A DNA stretch of 64,000 nucleotides from Chamaelirium japonicum (Eukaryota > Streptophyta > Magnoliopsida > Liliales > Melanthiaceae), in the NCBI GenBank assembly GCA_947650365.1, contig CANTAL010000148.1:558001-622000 (forward strand). Direction: 5' to 3'. Below, one piece after another: positions 25,361 to 37,491 of this stretch; position 1 is the stretch's first letter; every line of letters starts with the position of its first letter. The translations under genes were made by a program, and so were the position numbers. The notes beneath the pieces were generated by a model. That model searched no databases, was not told the origin of the DNA, and saw only the letters and a list, made by a program, of their open reading frames with translations.

Positions 25361-25693
25361 CGAATGAATTCGAATGGATCGTACGAATGAATTAGAATAG
25401 ATCGTACGAATGAATTAGAATGGATCGTACGAATAAATTAGAATGGATCGTGTGAATGAATTAGAATGGATCGTGCGAATAAATTAAAATGGATTGTACG
25501 AATGAATTAGAATGGATACATTCGAGCGAATGAATTAGAATAGATCGTAGGAATGAATTAGAATGGATCATAGGAATGAATTAGAATGGATCATGCAAAT
25601 GAATTAGAATGGATACATTCGTGCGAATGAATTAGAATGGATCGTGCGAATGAATTAGAATGGATTGTACGAATGAATTAGAATGGATCGTAC
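25361..25693 (+). repeat. Satellite block 17, forward
   Basis: About 330 bp of forward units with the G-type cassette (28-mer CATTCGAGCG near 25520, then GTAGG, CATAGG, GCAAATG). Its end is CGTACGATGCAATC. Confidence 0.9.
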
Positions 25694-25712
25694 GATGCAA
25701 TCTAATTCATTC
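25694..25712 (-). repeat. Single inverted monomer
   Basis: GATGCAATCTAATTCATTCG stands alone in reverse between forward units. The left edge is the CGTACG palindrome; the right edge is the CATTCGAGCGAATG dyad of a 28-mer-like unit. Confidence 0.9.
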
Positions 25713-26742
25713 GAGCGAATGAATTAGAATGGATCGTACAAATGAATTTGAATGGATCGTGCGAATGAATTAGAAAGGATCGTACGAATGAATTAGAATG
25801 GATATATTCGTGCGAATGAATTAGATTGCATCGTACGAATGAATTTGAATGGATTGTACGAATGGATTAGAATGGATCGTACGAATGAATTAGAATGGAT
25901 CATGCGAATGAATTAGAATAGATCATACGAATGAATTAGAATGGATCGTACGAATGAATTAGAATGGATCGTACGAATGGATTAGAATGGATCGTACGAA
26001 TGCATTAGAATGGATCATACGAATGAATTAGAATAGATCGTACGAATGAATTAGAATGGATCATGCGAATAAATTTGAAAGGATCGTACGAATAAATTAG
26101 AATGGATCGAACGAATGAATTAGAATGGATCGTACGAATGAATTAGAATGGATACATTCGAGCGAATGAATAAGAATGGATCGTACGTATGAATTAGAAT
26201 GGATCATAGGAATGAATTAGAATGGATAGTGCGAATGAATTAGAATGGATCGTACGAACGAATTAGAATGGATTGTACGAACGAATTAGAATGGATCGTA
26301 TGAATGAATTAGAATGGATCGTACGAATGGATTAGAATGGATCGTACGAATGGATCATGCGAATGAATTAGAATGGATCGTACGAATGAATTAGAATGGA
26401 TCGTACGAATGAATTAGAATGGATACATTCGTGCGAATGAATTAGAATGGATTGTGTGAATGAATTAGAACAGATTGTGCAAATGAATTAGAATAAATCG
26501 TGCGAATGAATTAGAATGGATCGTATGAATGAATAAGAATGGATCGTACGAATGAATTAGAATGGATACATTCGAGCGAATGAATTAGAATGGATTAGAA
26601 TGGACCGTACGAATGAATCAGAATGGATCGTACAAATGAATTAGAATGGATCGTACGAATGGATTAGAATGCATTGTACGAATGAATTAGAATAGATCAT
26701 ACGAATGGATTAGAATGGATCATACGAATGAATTAGAATGGA
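25713..26742 (+). repeat. Satellite block 19, forward
   Basis: Carries ATTAGATTGCATCG near 25825, GATCGAACG near 26105 and the 28-mer CGAGCG near 26160, an inverted B-type order. Ends in the perfect palindrome AGAATGGATCCATTCT. Confidence 0.92.
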
Positions 26743-27572
26743 TCCATTCTAATCCATTCGCACGATCCATTCTAATTCATTCGCTCGAATGTATCCATTC
26801 TAATTCATTCATACGATCCATTCTAATGCATTCGTACGATCCATTCTAATTCATTCGTACGATCCATTCTAATTCATTCGTATGATCTATTCTAATTCAT
26901 TCGCACGAATATAACCATTCTAATTCATTCATACGATTCATTCTAATTCATTCGTATGAGCTATTCTAATTCATTCGTACAATCCATTCTAATCCATTCG
27001 TACGATCCATTCTAATTCATTCTCACAAATGTAACCTTTCTAATTCATCTGTACGATCCATTCTAATTCATTCATACGATCCATTCTAATTCATTCGTAC
27101 GATCCATTCTAATTCATTCCTACGATCCATTCTAATTCATTCGTATGAATATATCCATTCTAATTTATTCGTACGATCCAGTCTAATTCATTCGTACGAT
27201 CCATTCTAATTCATTCGCACGAATGTATCCATTCTAATTCATTCATACGATCCATTCTAATTCATTCGTATGATCCATTCTAATTCATTCGCACGATCCA
27301 TTCAAATTCATTCACACGATCCATTCTAATTCATTCGTACGATCCATTCTAATTCATTCATACGATCTATTCTAATTCATTCGCACGAATGTATCCATTC
27401 TAATTCATTCGCACGATCTATTCTAATTCATTCCTACGATCCATTCTAATTCATTCGCACGAATATATCCATTCTAATTCATTTGCACAATCCATTCTAA
27501 TTCATTCGTATGATCCATTCTAATTCATTCGTACGATCCATTCTAATTCATTCGTAAGATCCATTCTAATTC
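26743..27572 (-). repeat. Satellite block 20, reverse
   Basis: Mixed cassette with GCTCGAATG (about 26785), TATGAGCTATTC (about 26955), TCACAAATGTAACC (about 27025) and the CCAGTC unit (about 27180) known from 3.14, 19.29 and 23.69 kb. Leaves through TTCGTACGAAAGAATGG. Confidence 0.91.
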
Positions 27573-27832
27573 GTACGAAAGAATGGATATATTCGTGCGA
27601 ATGAATTAGAATGGATTGCTCGAATGAATTAGAATGGATACATTCGTGCGAATGAATTAGAATGGATCGTACGAATGAATTAGAATGGATTGTACAAATG
27701 AATTAGAAAGGTTACATTTGTGAGAATGAATTAGAATGGATCGTACGAATGAATTAGAATGGATCGTATGAATGAATTTGAATGGATCGTGCGATGAATT
27801 AGAATGGATCATACAAATGAATTAGAATGGAT
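27573..27832 (+). repeat. Satellite block 21, forward (short)
   Basis: About 260 bp, with AAAGGTTACATTTG near 27710 and one unit lacking a base (GTGCGATGAATT). Ends in GGATTCTAATCC, where forward and reverse cores abut with little spacer. Confidence 0.88.
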
Positions 27833-28073
27833 TCTAATCCATTCGTACGATCCATTCTAATCTATTTTTATTCATTCGCACAAATGTATCCATTCTAATT
27901 CATTCGCACGAATGTATCCATTCTAATTAATTCGTACGATCCATTCTAATTCATTCGTACGATCCACTCTAGTTCATTCGCACGAATGTATCCATTCTAA
28001 TTCATTCGTACGATCCATTCTAATTCATTCGTACGATCCATTCTAATTCATTCATACGATCCATTCTAATTCA
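27833..28073 (-). repeat. Satellite block 22, reverse (short)
   Basis: About 240 bp. The first units are damaged (CTAATCTATTTTTATTC). Two 28-mers follow almost back to back (about 27870-27910). Confidence 0.87.
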
Positions 28074-28411
28074 TGCAAATGAATTAGAAAGGTTACATTC
28101 CTGAGAATGAATTAGAATGGATCGTGCGAATGAATTAAAATGGATATATTCGTGCGAATGAATTAGAATGGATCGTGCGAATGAATTAGAATGGATCATA
28201 CGAATGAATTAGAATGGATACATTTGTGACAATGAATTAGAATGGATCGTACGAATGAATTAGAATGGATCGTACGAATGAATTAGAATGGATCATGCGA
28301 ATGAATTTGAATGGATCGTACGAATGAATAAGAATGGATCGTACGAATGAATTAGAATGGATACATTCGAGCGAATGAATTAGAATAGATCGTAGGAATG
28401 AATTAGAATGT
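28074..28411 (+). repeat. Satellite block 23, forward
   Basis: Inverted B-type order (CATGCG, 28-mer CGAGCG at about 28368, GTAGG). It is cut at GAATGTCGCACGATCC, one of the few switches without a clean palindrome. Confidence 0.89.
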
Positions 28412-30399
28412 CGCACGATCCCTTCTAATTCATTTGTATGATCCATTCTAATTCATTCCAACAATCTATTCTAATTCATTTGCACGATCCATTCTAATTC
28501 ATTCCTATGATCCATTCTAATTCATTCGTACGATCCATTCTAATTCATTCGCTCGAATGTATCCATTCTAATTCATTCGTATGATCCATTCTAATTCGTT
28601 CGTACGATCCATTCTAATTCGTTCGTACGATCCATTCTAATTAATTCGCACGATCTATTCTAATTCATTCGTACGATCCATTCTAATCCATTCGTATGAT
28701 CAATTCTAATTCATTCGCACGATCCATTCTAATTCATTCTCACGAATGTAACCTTTCTAATTCATTTGTATGATCCATTCTAATTCATTCGTACGATCCA
28801 TTCTAATCCATTCGTACGATCCATTCTAATTCATTTGCACGATCCATTCTACTTCATTCCTATGATACATTCTAATTCATTCGTACGATCCATTCTAATT
28901 CATACGCTCGAATGTATCCATTCTAATTCATTCGTACGATCCATTCTAATTCGTTCATACGATCCATTCTAATTCATTCGTACGATCTATTCTAATTCGT
29001 TCGTACGATCCATTCTAATTCATTCGCATGATCTATTCTAATTCATTCGTACGACCCATTCTAATCCATTCGTATGATCAATTCTAATTCATTCGCACGA
29101 TCCATTCTAATTCATTCTCACGAATGTAACCTTTCTAATTCATTTGTATGATCCATTCTAATTCATTCGTACGATCCATTCTTATCAATTCGTACGATCT
29201 ATTCTAATTCAATTCGTGCAATCCATTCAAATTCATTCGCACAAATGTATCCATTCTAATTCATTCGTATGATCCGTTCTAATTCATTCGCACGAATATA
29301 TCCATTCTAATTCATTCGTACAATCCATTCTAATTCATTCGCTCGAATGTATCCATTCTAATTCATTCGCACGATCCATTCTAATTCATTGCTACGATCC
29401 ATTCTAATTCATTCACACAAATGTATCCATTCTAATTCATTCGTACGATCCATTCTAATTCATTCGTACAATCCATTCAAATTCATTCGTACGATGCAAT
29501 CTAATTCATTCATACAAATGTATCTATTCTAATTCATTTGTACAATGCGTTCTAATCCATTCGTACGATCCATTCTAATCCATTCGTACGATCCATTCTA
29601 ATTCATTCGCACGAATGTAACCATTCTAATTCATTCGTACGATCCATTCTAATTCATTCCTACGATCCATTCTAATTCATTCGCACGAATGTATCCATTC
29701 TAATTCATTTGCACGATCCATTCTAATTCATTCCTATGATCTATTCTAATTCATTCGTACGATCCATTCTAATTCATTCGCTCGAATGTATCCATTCTAA
29801 TTCATTCGTACAATCCATTCTAATTCGTTCATACGATCCATTCTAATTCATTCGCTCGAATGTATCCATTCTAATTCATTTGCACGATCCATTCTAATTC
29901 ATTCCTATGATCTATTCTAATTCATTCGTACGATCAATTCTAATTCATTCGCTCGAATGTATCCATTCTAATTCATTCGTACGATCCATTCTAATTCATT
30001 CATCCGATCCATTCTAATTCATTCGCTCGAATGTATCCATTCTAATTCATTCGTATGATCCATTCTAATTCATTCACACGATCCATTCTAATTCATTCAT
30101 ACGATCCATTCTAATTCATTCGTACGAATATATCTATTCAAATTCAATCGTATGATCCATTCTAATTCATTCGCACAAATGTATCCATTTTAATTCATTC
30201 GTACGATCCATTCTAATTTATTCATACGATCCATTCTAATTCATTCGTACGATCCATTCTAATTCATTCGCATGAATATATCTATTATAATTCATTCGTA
30301 TGATCCATTCTAATTTATTCACACGATCTATTATAATTCATTCGTACGATCCATTCTAATTCATTCGTACGATCCATTCTAATTCATTCGCACGAATGT
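28412..30399 (-). repeat. Satellite block 24, reverse (2.0 kb)
   Basis: Starts with two tandem copies of a 355-bp higher-order unit (28481-29190). The part 29.2-29.64 kb is a direct copy of 53.02-53.46 kb. The end (30.12-30.40 kb) matches the ends of blocks 8 and 28. Confidence 0.93.
28481..29190 (-). repeat. Tandem 355-bp higher-order unit
   Basis: TGCACGATCC starts at 28481 and again at 28836 (355 bp = thirteen 23-mers and two 28-mers). Both copies run CCTATG, GTACGAT, 28-mer GCTCGAATG, TTCGTTCG-type units, TCAATTC, then 28-mer TCACGAATGTAACC. Confidence 0.85.
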
Positions 30400-30997
30400 A
30401 TCATACGAATGAATTAGAATGGATCATGCGAATGAATTAAAATGGATCGTACAAATGAATTAGAATGGATTGTGCGAATGAATTAGAATGGATCGTACGA
30501 ACGAATTAGAATGGATCGTACGAACGAATTGGAATGGATCGTATGAACGAATTAGAATGGATCGTACGAATGAATTAGAATGTATACATTCGAGCGAATG
30601 AATTAGAATGGATCGTACGAATGAATTAGAATGGATCTTAGGAATGAATTAGAATGGATCGTGCAAATGAATTAGAATAGATACATTCGTGCGAATGAAT
30701 TAGAATGGATCGTAGGAATGAATTAGAATGGATCGTACGAATGAATTAGAATCGTTACATTCGTACGAATGAATTAGAATGGATCGTACGAATTGATTAG
30801 AATGGATCGTACGAATGGATTAGAATGGATCGTATGAATGAATTAGAATGGATCGTACAAATGAATTAGAATGGATCGTACGAATGGATTAGAATAGATC
30901 GTACGAATGGATTAGAATGGATCGTACGAATGGATTAGAATGGATCGTACGAATGAATTAGAATGGATCATACAAATGAATTAGAATGGATCGTACG
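30400..30997 (+). repeat. Satellite block 25, forward; inverted B start
   Basis: Begins with the right B terminus in reverse (GTATCATACG, CATGCG, AAAATGG), then GAACG units, the 28-mer CGAGCG (about 30590) and five units with GAATGGATT. Ends at TCGTACGGTCATTTC, a worn form of the recurrent junction. Confidence 0.92.
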
Positions 30998-32193
30998 GTC
31001 ATTTCTAATTCATTCGTCTGATCCATTCTAATTCATTCGCATGAATGTATCCATTCAAATTCATTCGTACAATCCATTCTAATTCATTCGCACGATCCAT
31101 TCTAATTCATTCGTATGATCCATTCTAATTCATTCCTACGATCTATTCTAATTCATTCGCTCGAATGTATCCATTCTAATTCATTCGTTCGATCCATTCT
31201 AATTCATTCGTACGATCCAATCAAATTCATTCGCATGATCCATTCTAATTCATTCGTACGATCCATTCTAATTCATTCTCACGAATGTAACCTTTCTAAT
31301 TCATTTGTATGATCCATTCTAATTCATTCGTACGATCCATTCTAATCCATTCGTACGATCCATTCTAATACATTCGTACGATCCATTCTAATCCATTCGT
31401 ATGATCCATTCTAATCCATTCGTACGATCCATTCTAATTCATTCTCACAAATGTAACCTTTCTAATTCATTTGTATGATCCATTCTAATTCATTCGTACG
31501 ATCCGTTCTAATCCATTCGTACGATCCATTCTAATTCATTCGCACGAATGTAACCATTCTAATTTATTCGTACGATCCATTCTAATTCATTCCTACGATC
31601 CATTCTAATTCATTCGCACGAATGTAACCATTCTAATTCATTCGTACGATCCATTCTAATTCATTCCTATGATCCATTCTAATTCATTCGCACGAATGTA
31701 TCCATTCTAATTCATTTGCCCGATCCATTCTAATTCATTCCTATGATCCATTCTAATACATTCGTAAGATCCATTCTAATTCATTCGCTCAAATGTATCT
31801 ATTCTAATTCATTCGTACGATCCATTCTAATTCATTCTCACGAATGTAACCTTTCTAATTCATTTGTATGATCCATTCTAATTCATTCGTACGATCCATC
31901 CTAATCCATTCGTACGATCCATTCTAATCCATTCGTACGATCCATTCTAATCCATTCGTACGATCCATTCTAAACCATTCGTACGATCTATTCTAATTCA
32001 TTCGCGTGAATGTAACCATTCTAATTCATTCGTACGATCCATTCTAATTCATTTCTATGATCCATTCTAATTCATTCGCACGAATGTATCCATTCTAATT
32101 CATTTGCACGATCCATTCTAATTCATTTCTATGATCCATTCTAATTCATTCGTATGATCAATTCTAATTCATTCGTACGATCCTAATTCATTC
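30998..32193 (-). repeat. Satellite block 26, reverse
   Basis: Starts with a B left end in which TTCGTCTGATCC replaces TTCGTCCGATCC. Two TCACGAATGTAACC groups lie at about 31275 and 31838. Ends after a deleted unit (GATCCTAATTC near 32180). Confidence 0.93.
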
Positions 32194-33360
32194 GCACGAA
32201 TGAATTAGAATAGATCGTACGAATGAATTAGAATGGATACATTCGAGCGAATGAATTAGAATGGATCATAGGAATGAATTAGAATGGATCGTGCAAATGA
32301 ATTAGAATGGATACATTCGTGCGAATGAATTAGAATGGATCGTAGGAATGAATTAGAATGGATCGCACGAATAAATTAGAATGGATACATTCATGCAAAT
32401 GAATTAGAATGGATCGTACGAATGAATTAGAATGGATCATACGAATGAATTAGAATGGATCGTACGAATGGATTAGAATGGATCGTACGAATGAATTAGA
32501 ATGGATCATACGAATGAATTAGAATGGATACATTCTGCGAATGAATTAGAATGGATACATTCTTGCGAATGAATTTGAATGGATCGTACGAATGGATCGT
32601 ACGAATGAATTAGAATGGTTACATTCGTGCAAATGAATTAGAATGGATCGTACGAGTTAGAATGGATCATACGAATGAATTTGAATGGATCGTACGAATG
32701 AATTAGAATGGATTGTGCGAATGAATTAGAATGGATCGTATGAATGAATAAGCATGGATCGTACGAATGAAATTGAATGGATTGTACGAATGAATTAGAA
32801 TGGATCGTACGAATGAATTAGAATGGATCATAAGAATAAATTAGAATGGATCGTACGAATGAATTAGAATGGATACATTTGTGTGAATGAATTATAATGG
32901 ATCGTACGAAAGAATTTGAATGGATCGTTCGAATGAATTAGAATGGATCGTATGAATGGATTAGAATGGATCGTACGAATGAATTAGAATGGATCGTACA
33001 AAAGAATTATAATGGTTACATTCGTGCGAATGAATTAGAATGGATCGTACGAATGAATTAGAATGGATCGTGCGAAAGAATTAGAATGGATGGTGCGAAT
33101 GAATTAGAATGGATCGTACGAATGAATTAGAATGGATACATTCGTGCGAATGAATTAGAATGGATCGTACGAATGAATTAGAATGGATCGTAGGAATGAA
33201 TTAGAATGGATCCACAAAATGAGTTAGAATGGATCATACGAATGAATTAGAATGGATCGTACGAATGAATTAGAATGGATACATTCGAGCGAATGAATTA
33301 GAATAGATCGTAAGAATGAATTAGAATGGATCGTACGAATGAATTAGAAGGGATCATACG
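32194..33360 (+). repeat. Satellite block 27, forward
   Basis: Contains shortened units (GGATCGTACGAATGGATCG near 32580; CGTACGAGTTAG near 32650). Its last part (about 32990-33360) is a copy of 47690-48080, including the worn GATCCACAAAATGAG unit near 33210. Confidence 0.92.
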
Positions 33361-33919
33361 TACGATCCATTCTAATTCATTCGCACGATCCATTCTAATT
33401 CATTCGCACAATCCATTCTAATTCATTCGTACGATCCATTCGAATTCATTCGCATGAATGTATCCATTCTAATTCATTCGTACGATCCATTCTGATTCAT
33501 TCGCACGATCCATTCTAATTCATTCGTACGATCCATTCTAATTCATTCGTACGCTCGATTCTTATTCATTCGTACGCTCCATTCTTATTCATCGCAAAAA
33601 TGTATCCATTCTAATTTATTCGTACGATCCATTCAAATTCTATCGTATGATCCATTCTAATTCATTCGCACAAATGTATCCATTTTAATTCATTCGTACG
33701 ATCCATTCTAATTTATTCATACGATCCATTCTAATTCATTCGCACGATCCATTCTAATTCATTCGTACGATCCATTCTTATTCATTCGCATGAATATATC
33801 TATTCTAATTCATTCGTATGATCTATTCTAATTTATTCGCACGATCTATTCTAATTCATTCGTACGATCCATTCTAATTCATTCGTACGATCCATTCTAA
33901 TTCATTCGCACGAATGTAT
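33361..33919 (-). repeat. Satellite block 28, reverse
   Basis: About 560 bp. Includes the one-base-short TTATTCATCGCA unit near 33590. The last 300 bp match the ends of blocks 8 and 24 and lead into the same reverse-to-forward junction. Confidence 0.92.
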
Positions 33920-36648
33920 CATACGAATGAATTAGAATGGATCATGCGAATGAATTAAAATGGATCGTACGAATGAATTAGAATGGATCGTATAAATGAA
34001 TTAGAAAGGTTACATTTGTGAGAATGAATTAGAATGGATCGTACGAATGAATTAGAATGGATCGTACGAATTGATTAGAATGGATCGTATGAATGAATTA
34101 GAATGGATCATACAAATGAATTAGAAAGGTTACATTCGTGAGAATGAATTAGAATGGATCGTACGAATGAATTCGAATGGATCGTACGAATGAATTAGAA
34201 TAGATCGTGCGAATAAATTAGAATGGATCATATGAATGAATTAGAGAGTTTACATTTGTGAGAATGAATTAGAATGGATCGTACGAATGGATTAGAATGG
34301 ATCGTACGAATTGATTAGAATGGATCGTACGAATGGATTAGAACGCATTGTACGAATAAATTGGAATAGATACATTTGTGCGAATGAATTAGATTGCATC
34401 GTACGAATGAATTTGAATGGATCGGACGAATGAATTAGAATGGATCATAGGAATGAATTAGAATGGATCGTGCGAATGAATTAGAATGTATCGTACGAAC
34501 GAATTAGAATGGATCGTATGAACGAATTAGAATGGATCGTACAAATGAATTAGAATGGATATATTCGAGCGAATGAATTAGAATAGATCGTGCGAATAAA
34601 TTAGAATGGATCATACGAATGAATTAGAATAGATATATTCATGCGAATGAATTAGAATGGATCGTACGAATGAATTAGAATGGATCGTGCGAATGAATTA
34701 GAATGGATCGTATGAATAAATTAGAATGGATTGTACGATTGAATTAGAATGGATACATTCGTGAGAATGAATTAGAATGGATCGTACGAATGAATTAGAA
34801 TGGATACATTCGAGCGAATGAATTAGAATGGATCGTACGAATGAATTAGAATGGATCATAGGAATGAATTAGAATGGATCGTGCAAATGAATTAGAATGG
34901 ATACATTCGTGCGAATGAATTAGAATGGATCGTAGGAATGAATTAGAATAGATCGTATGAATGAATTAGAATGGTTATATTCGTGCGAATGAATTAGAAT
35001 GGATCATAGGAATGAATTAGAATGGATCATGCAAATGAATTAGAATGGATACATTCGTGCGAATGAATTAGAATGGATCGTAGGAATGAATTAGAATGGA
35101 TCGTACGAATGAATTAGAATGGTTACATTCGTGCGAATGAATTAGAATGGATCGTACGAATGGATTATAATGGATCGTACGAATGGATTAGAATGGATCG
35201 TACGAATGAATTAGAATGGATCGTATAAATGAATTAGAAAGGTTACATTTGTGAGAATGAATTAGAATGGATCATACGAATGAATTAGAATGGATCGTAC
35301 GAATGGATTAGAATGGATCGTATGAATGAATTAGAATGGATCATACAAATGAATTAGAAAGGTTACATTCGTGAGAATGAATTAGAATGGATCGTACGAA
35401 TGAATTCGAATGGATCGTACGAATGAATTAGAATAGATCGTGCGAATAAATTAGAATGGATCATATGAATGAATTAGAGAGTTTACATTTGTGACAATGA
35501 ATTAGAATGGATCGTACGAATGGATTAGAATGGATCGTACGAATTGATTAGAATGGATCGTACGAATGGATTAGAACGCATTGTACGAATAAATTGGAAT
35601 AGATACATTTGTGCGAATGAAATAGATTGCATCGTACGAATGAATTTGAATGGATCGGACGAATGAATTAGAATGGATCATAGGAATGAATTAGAATGGA
35701 TCGTGCGAATGAATTAGAATGGATCGTGCGAATGAATTAGAATGGATCGTACGAACGAATTAGAATGGATCGTATGAACGAATTAGAATGGATCGTACGA
35801 ATGAATTAGAATGGATATATTCGAGCGAATGAATTAGAATAGATCGTGCGAATAAATTAGAATGGATCATACGAATGAATTAGAATAGATATATTCATGC
35901 GAATGAATTAGAATGGATCGTACGAATGAATTAGAATGGATCATGCGAATGAATTAGAATGGATCGTATGAATAAATTAGAATGGATTGTACGATTGAAT
36001 TAGAATGGATACATTCGTGAGAATGAATTAGAATGGATCGTACGAATGAATTAGAATGGATACATTCGAGCGAATGAATTAGAATGGATCGTACGAATGA
36101 ATTAGAATGGATCATAGGAATGAATTAGAATGGATCGTGCAAATGAATTAGAATGGATACATTCGTGCGAATGAATTAGAATGGATCGTAGGAATGAATT
36201 AGAATAGATCGTATGAATGAATTAGAATGCTTATATTCGTGCGAATGAATTAGAATGGATCATAGGAATGAATAAGAATGGATCATGCAAATGAATTAGA
36301 ATGGATACATTCGTGCGAATGAATTAGAATGGATCGTAGGAATGAATTAGAATGGATCGTACGAATGAATTAGAATGGTTACATTCGTGCGAATGAATTA
36401 GAATGGATCGTACGAATGGATTATAATGGATCGTACGAATGGATTAGAATGGATCGTACGAATGAATTAGAATGGATCGTACAAATGAATTAGAAAGGTT
36501 ACATTTGTGAGAATGAATTAGAATGGATCGTACGAATGAATTAGAATGGATCGTACGAATGGATTAGAATGGATCGTGCGAATGAATTAGAATGAATCGT
36601 ACGAATGCATTAGAATGGATCATACAAATGAATTAGAATGGATCGTAC
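33920..36648 (+). repeat. Satellite block 29, forward (2.7 kb)
   Basis: Mostly a tandem duplication with 1233-1256 bp period (see separate entry). Entry is the right B terminus in reverse; exit is a worn copy of the recurrent forward-to-reverse junction (GATCGTACAATCC). Confidence 0.94.
33960..36570 (+). repeat. Tandem duplication, 1233-1256 bp period
   Basis: Two full copies and the start of a third. Matching marks: GATCGTATAAATG at 33988 and 35221 (offset 1233), AGAGAGTTTACATTTG at about 34243 and 35476 (1233), AGATATATTCATGCG at 34631 and 35887 (1256), CATTCGAGCG at 34807 and 36063 (1256). The 23-bp change is one extra monomer in copy 2 near 35710. Very few other differences, so the duplication is young. 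Confidence 0.93.
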
Positions 36649-37491
36649 AATCCATTCTAATTCATTCGTCCAATCCATTCTAATTCATTCGCACGAATGT
36701 ATCCATTCTAATTCATTCGTACAATCCATTCTAATTCATTCGCACGAACCATTCTAATTCATTCGTATGATCCATTCTAATTTATTTCTACGATCTATTC
36801 TAATTCATTCGCTCGAATGTATCCATTCTAATTCATTCGTTCGATCCATTCTAATTCATTCGTACGATCCATTCAAATTCATTCGCATGATCCATTCTAA
36901 TTCATTCGTATGATCCATTCTAATTCATTCTCACGAATGTAACCTTTCTAATTCATTTGTATGATCCATTCTAATTCATTCGTACGATCCATTCTAATCC
37001 ATTCGTACGATCCATTCTAATCCATTCGTATGATCCATTCTAATTCATTCGTACGATCCATTCTAATTCATTCTCACAAATATAACCTTTCTAATTCATT
37101 TGTACGATTCATTCTAATTCATTCGTACGCATTCGTATGATCAATTCTAATTCATTCGCACGATCCATTCTAATTCATTCGTATGATCCATTCTAATTCA
37201 TTCGTACAATTCATTCTAATTCATTCGTACGATCCATTCTAACTCATTCGTATGATCAATTCTAATTCATTCGTATGATCCATTCTAATCCATTCGTACG
37301 ATCCATTCAAATTCATTCGTACGATCCATTCTAATTCATTCGCACGAATGTAACAATTCTAATTCATTCGTACGATCCATTCTAATTCATTGGCACGAAT
37401 GTATCCATTCTAATTCATTTGCACGATCCATTCTAATTCATTCCTATGATCCATTCTAATTCATTCGTACGATCCATTCTAATTCATTCGT
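36649..37491 (-). repeat. Satellite block 30, reverse
   Basis: Left B end with TTCGTCCAATCC, then a well-kept B order as far as the first TCACAAATATAACC. A short unit GTACGCATTCGTATG near 37128 marks an internal rearrangement. It stops about 200 bp short of the right B terminus. Confidence 0.92.

Noticed and set aside
36649-37491. Equal length (808-856 bp) of several reverse blocks as proof of a fixed-size element
   Set aside because: Blocks 4, 30, 36 and 40 and the first spacer have similar sizes, but the ends of 30, 36, 40 and the spacer differ from that of block 4 when units are read in order. The size match is partly chance.
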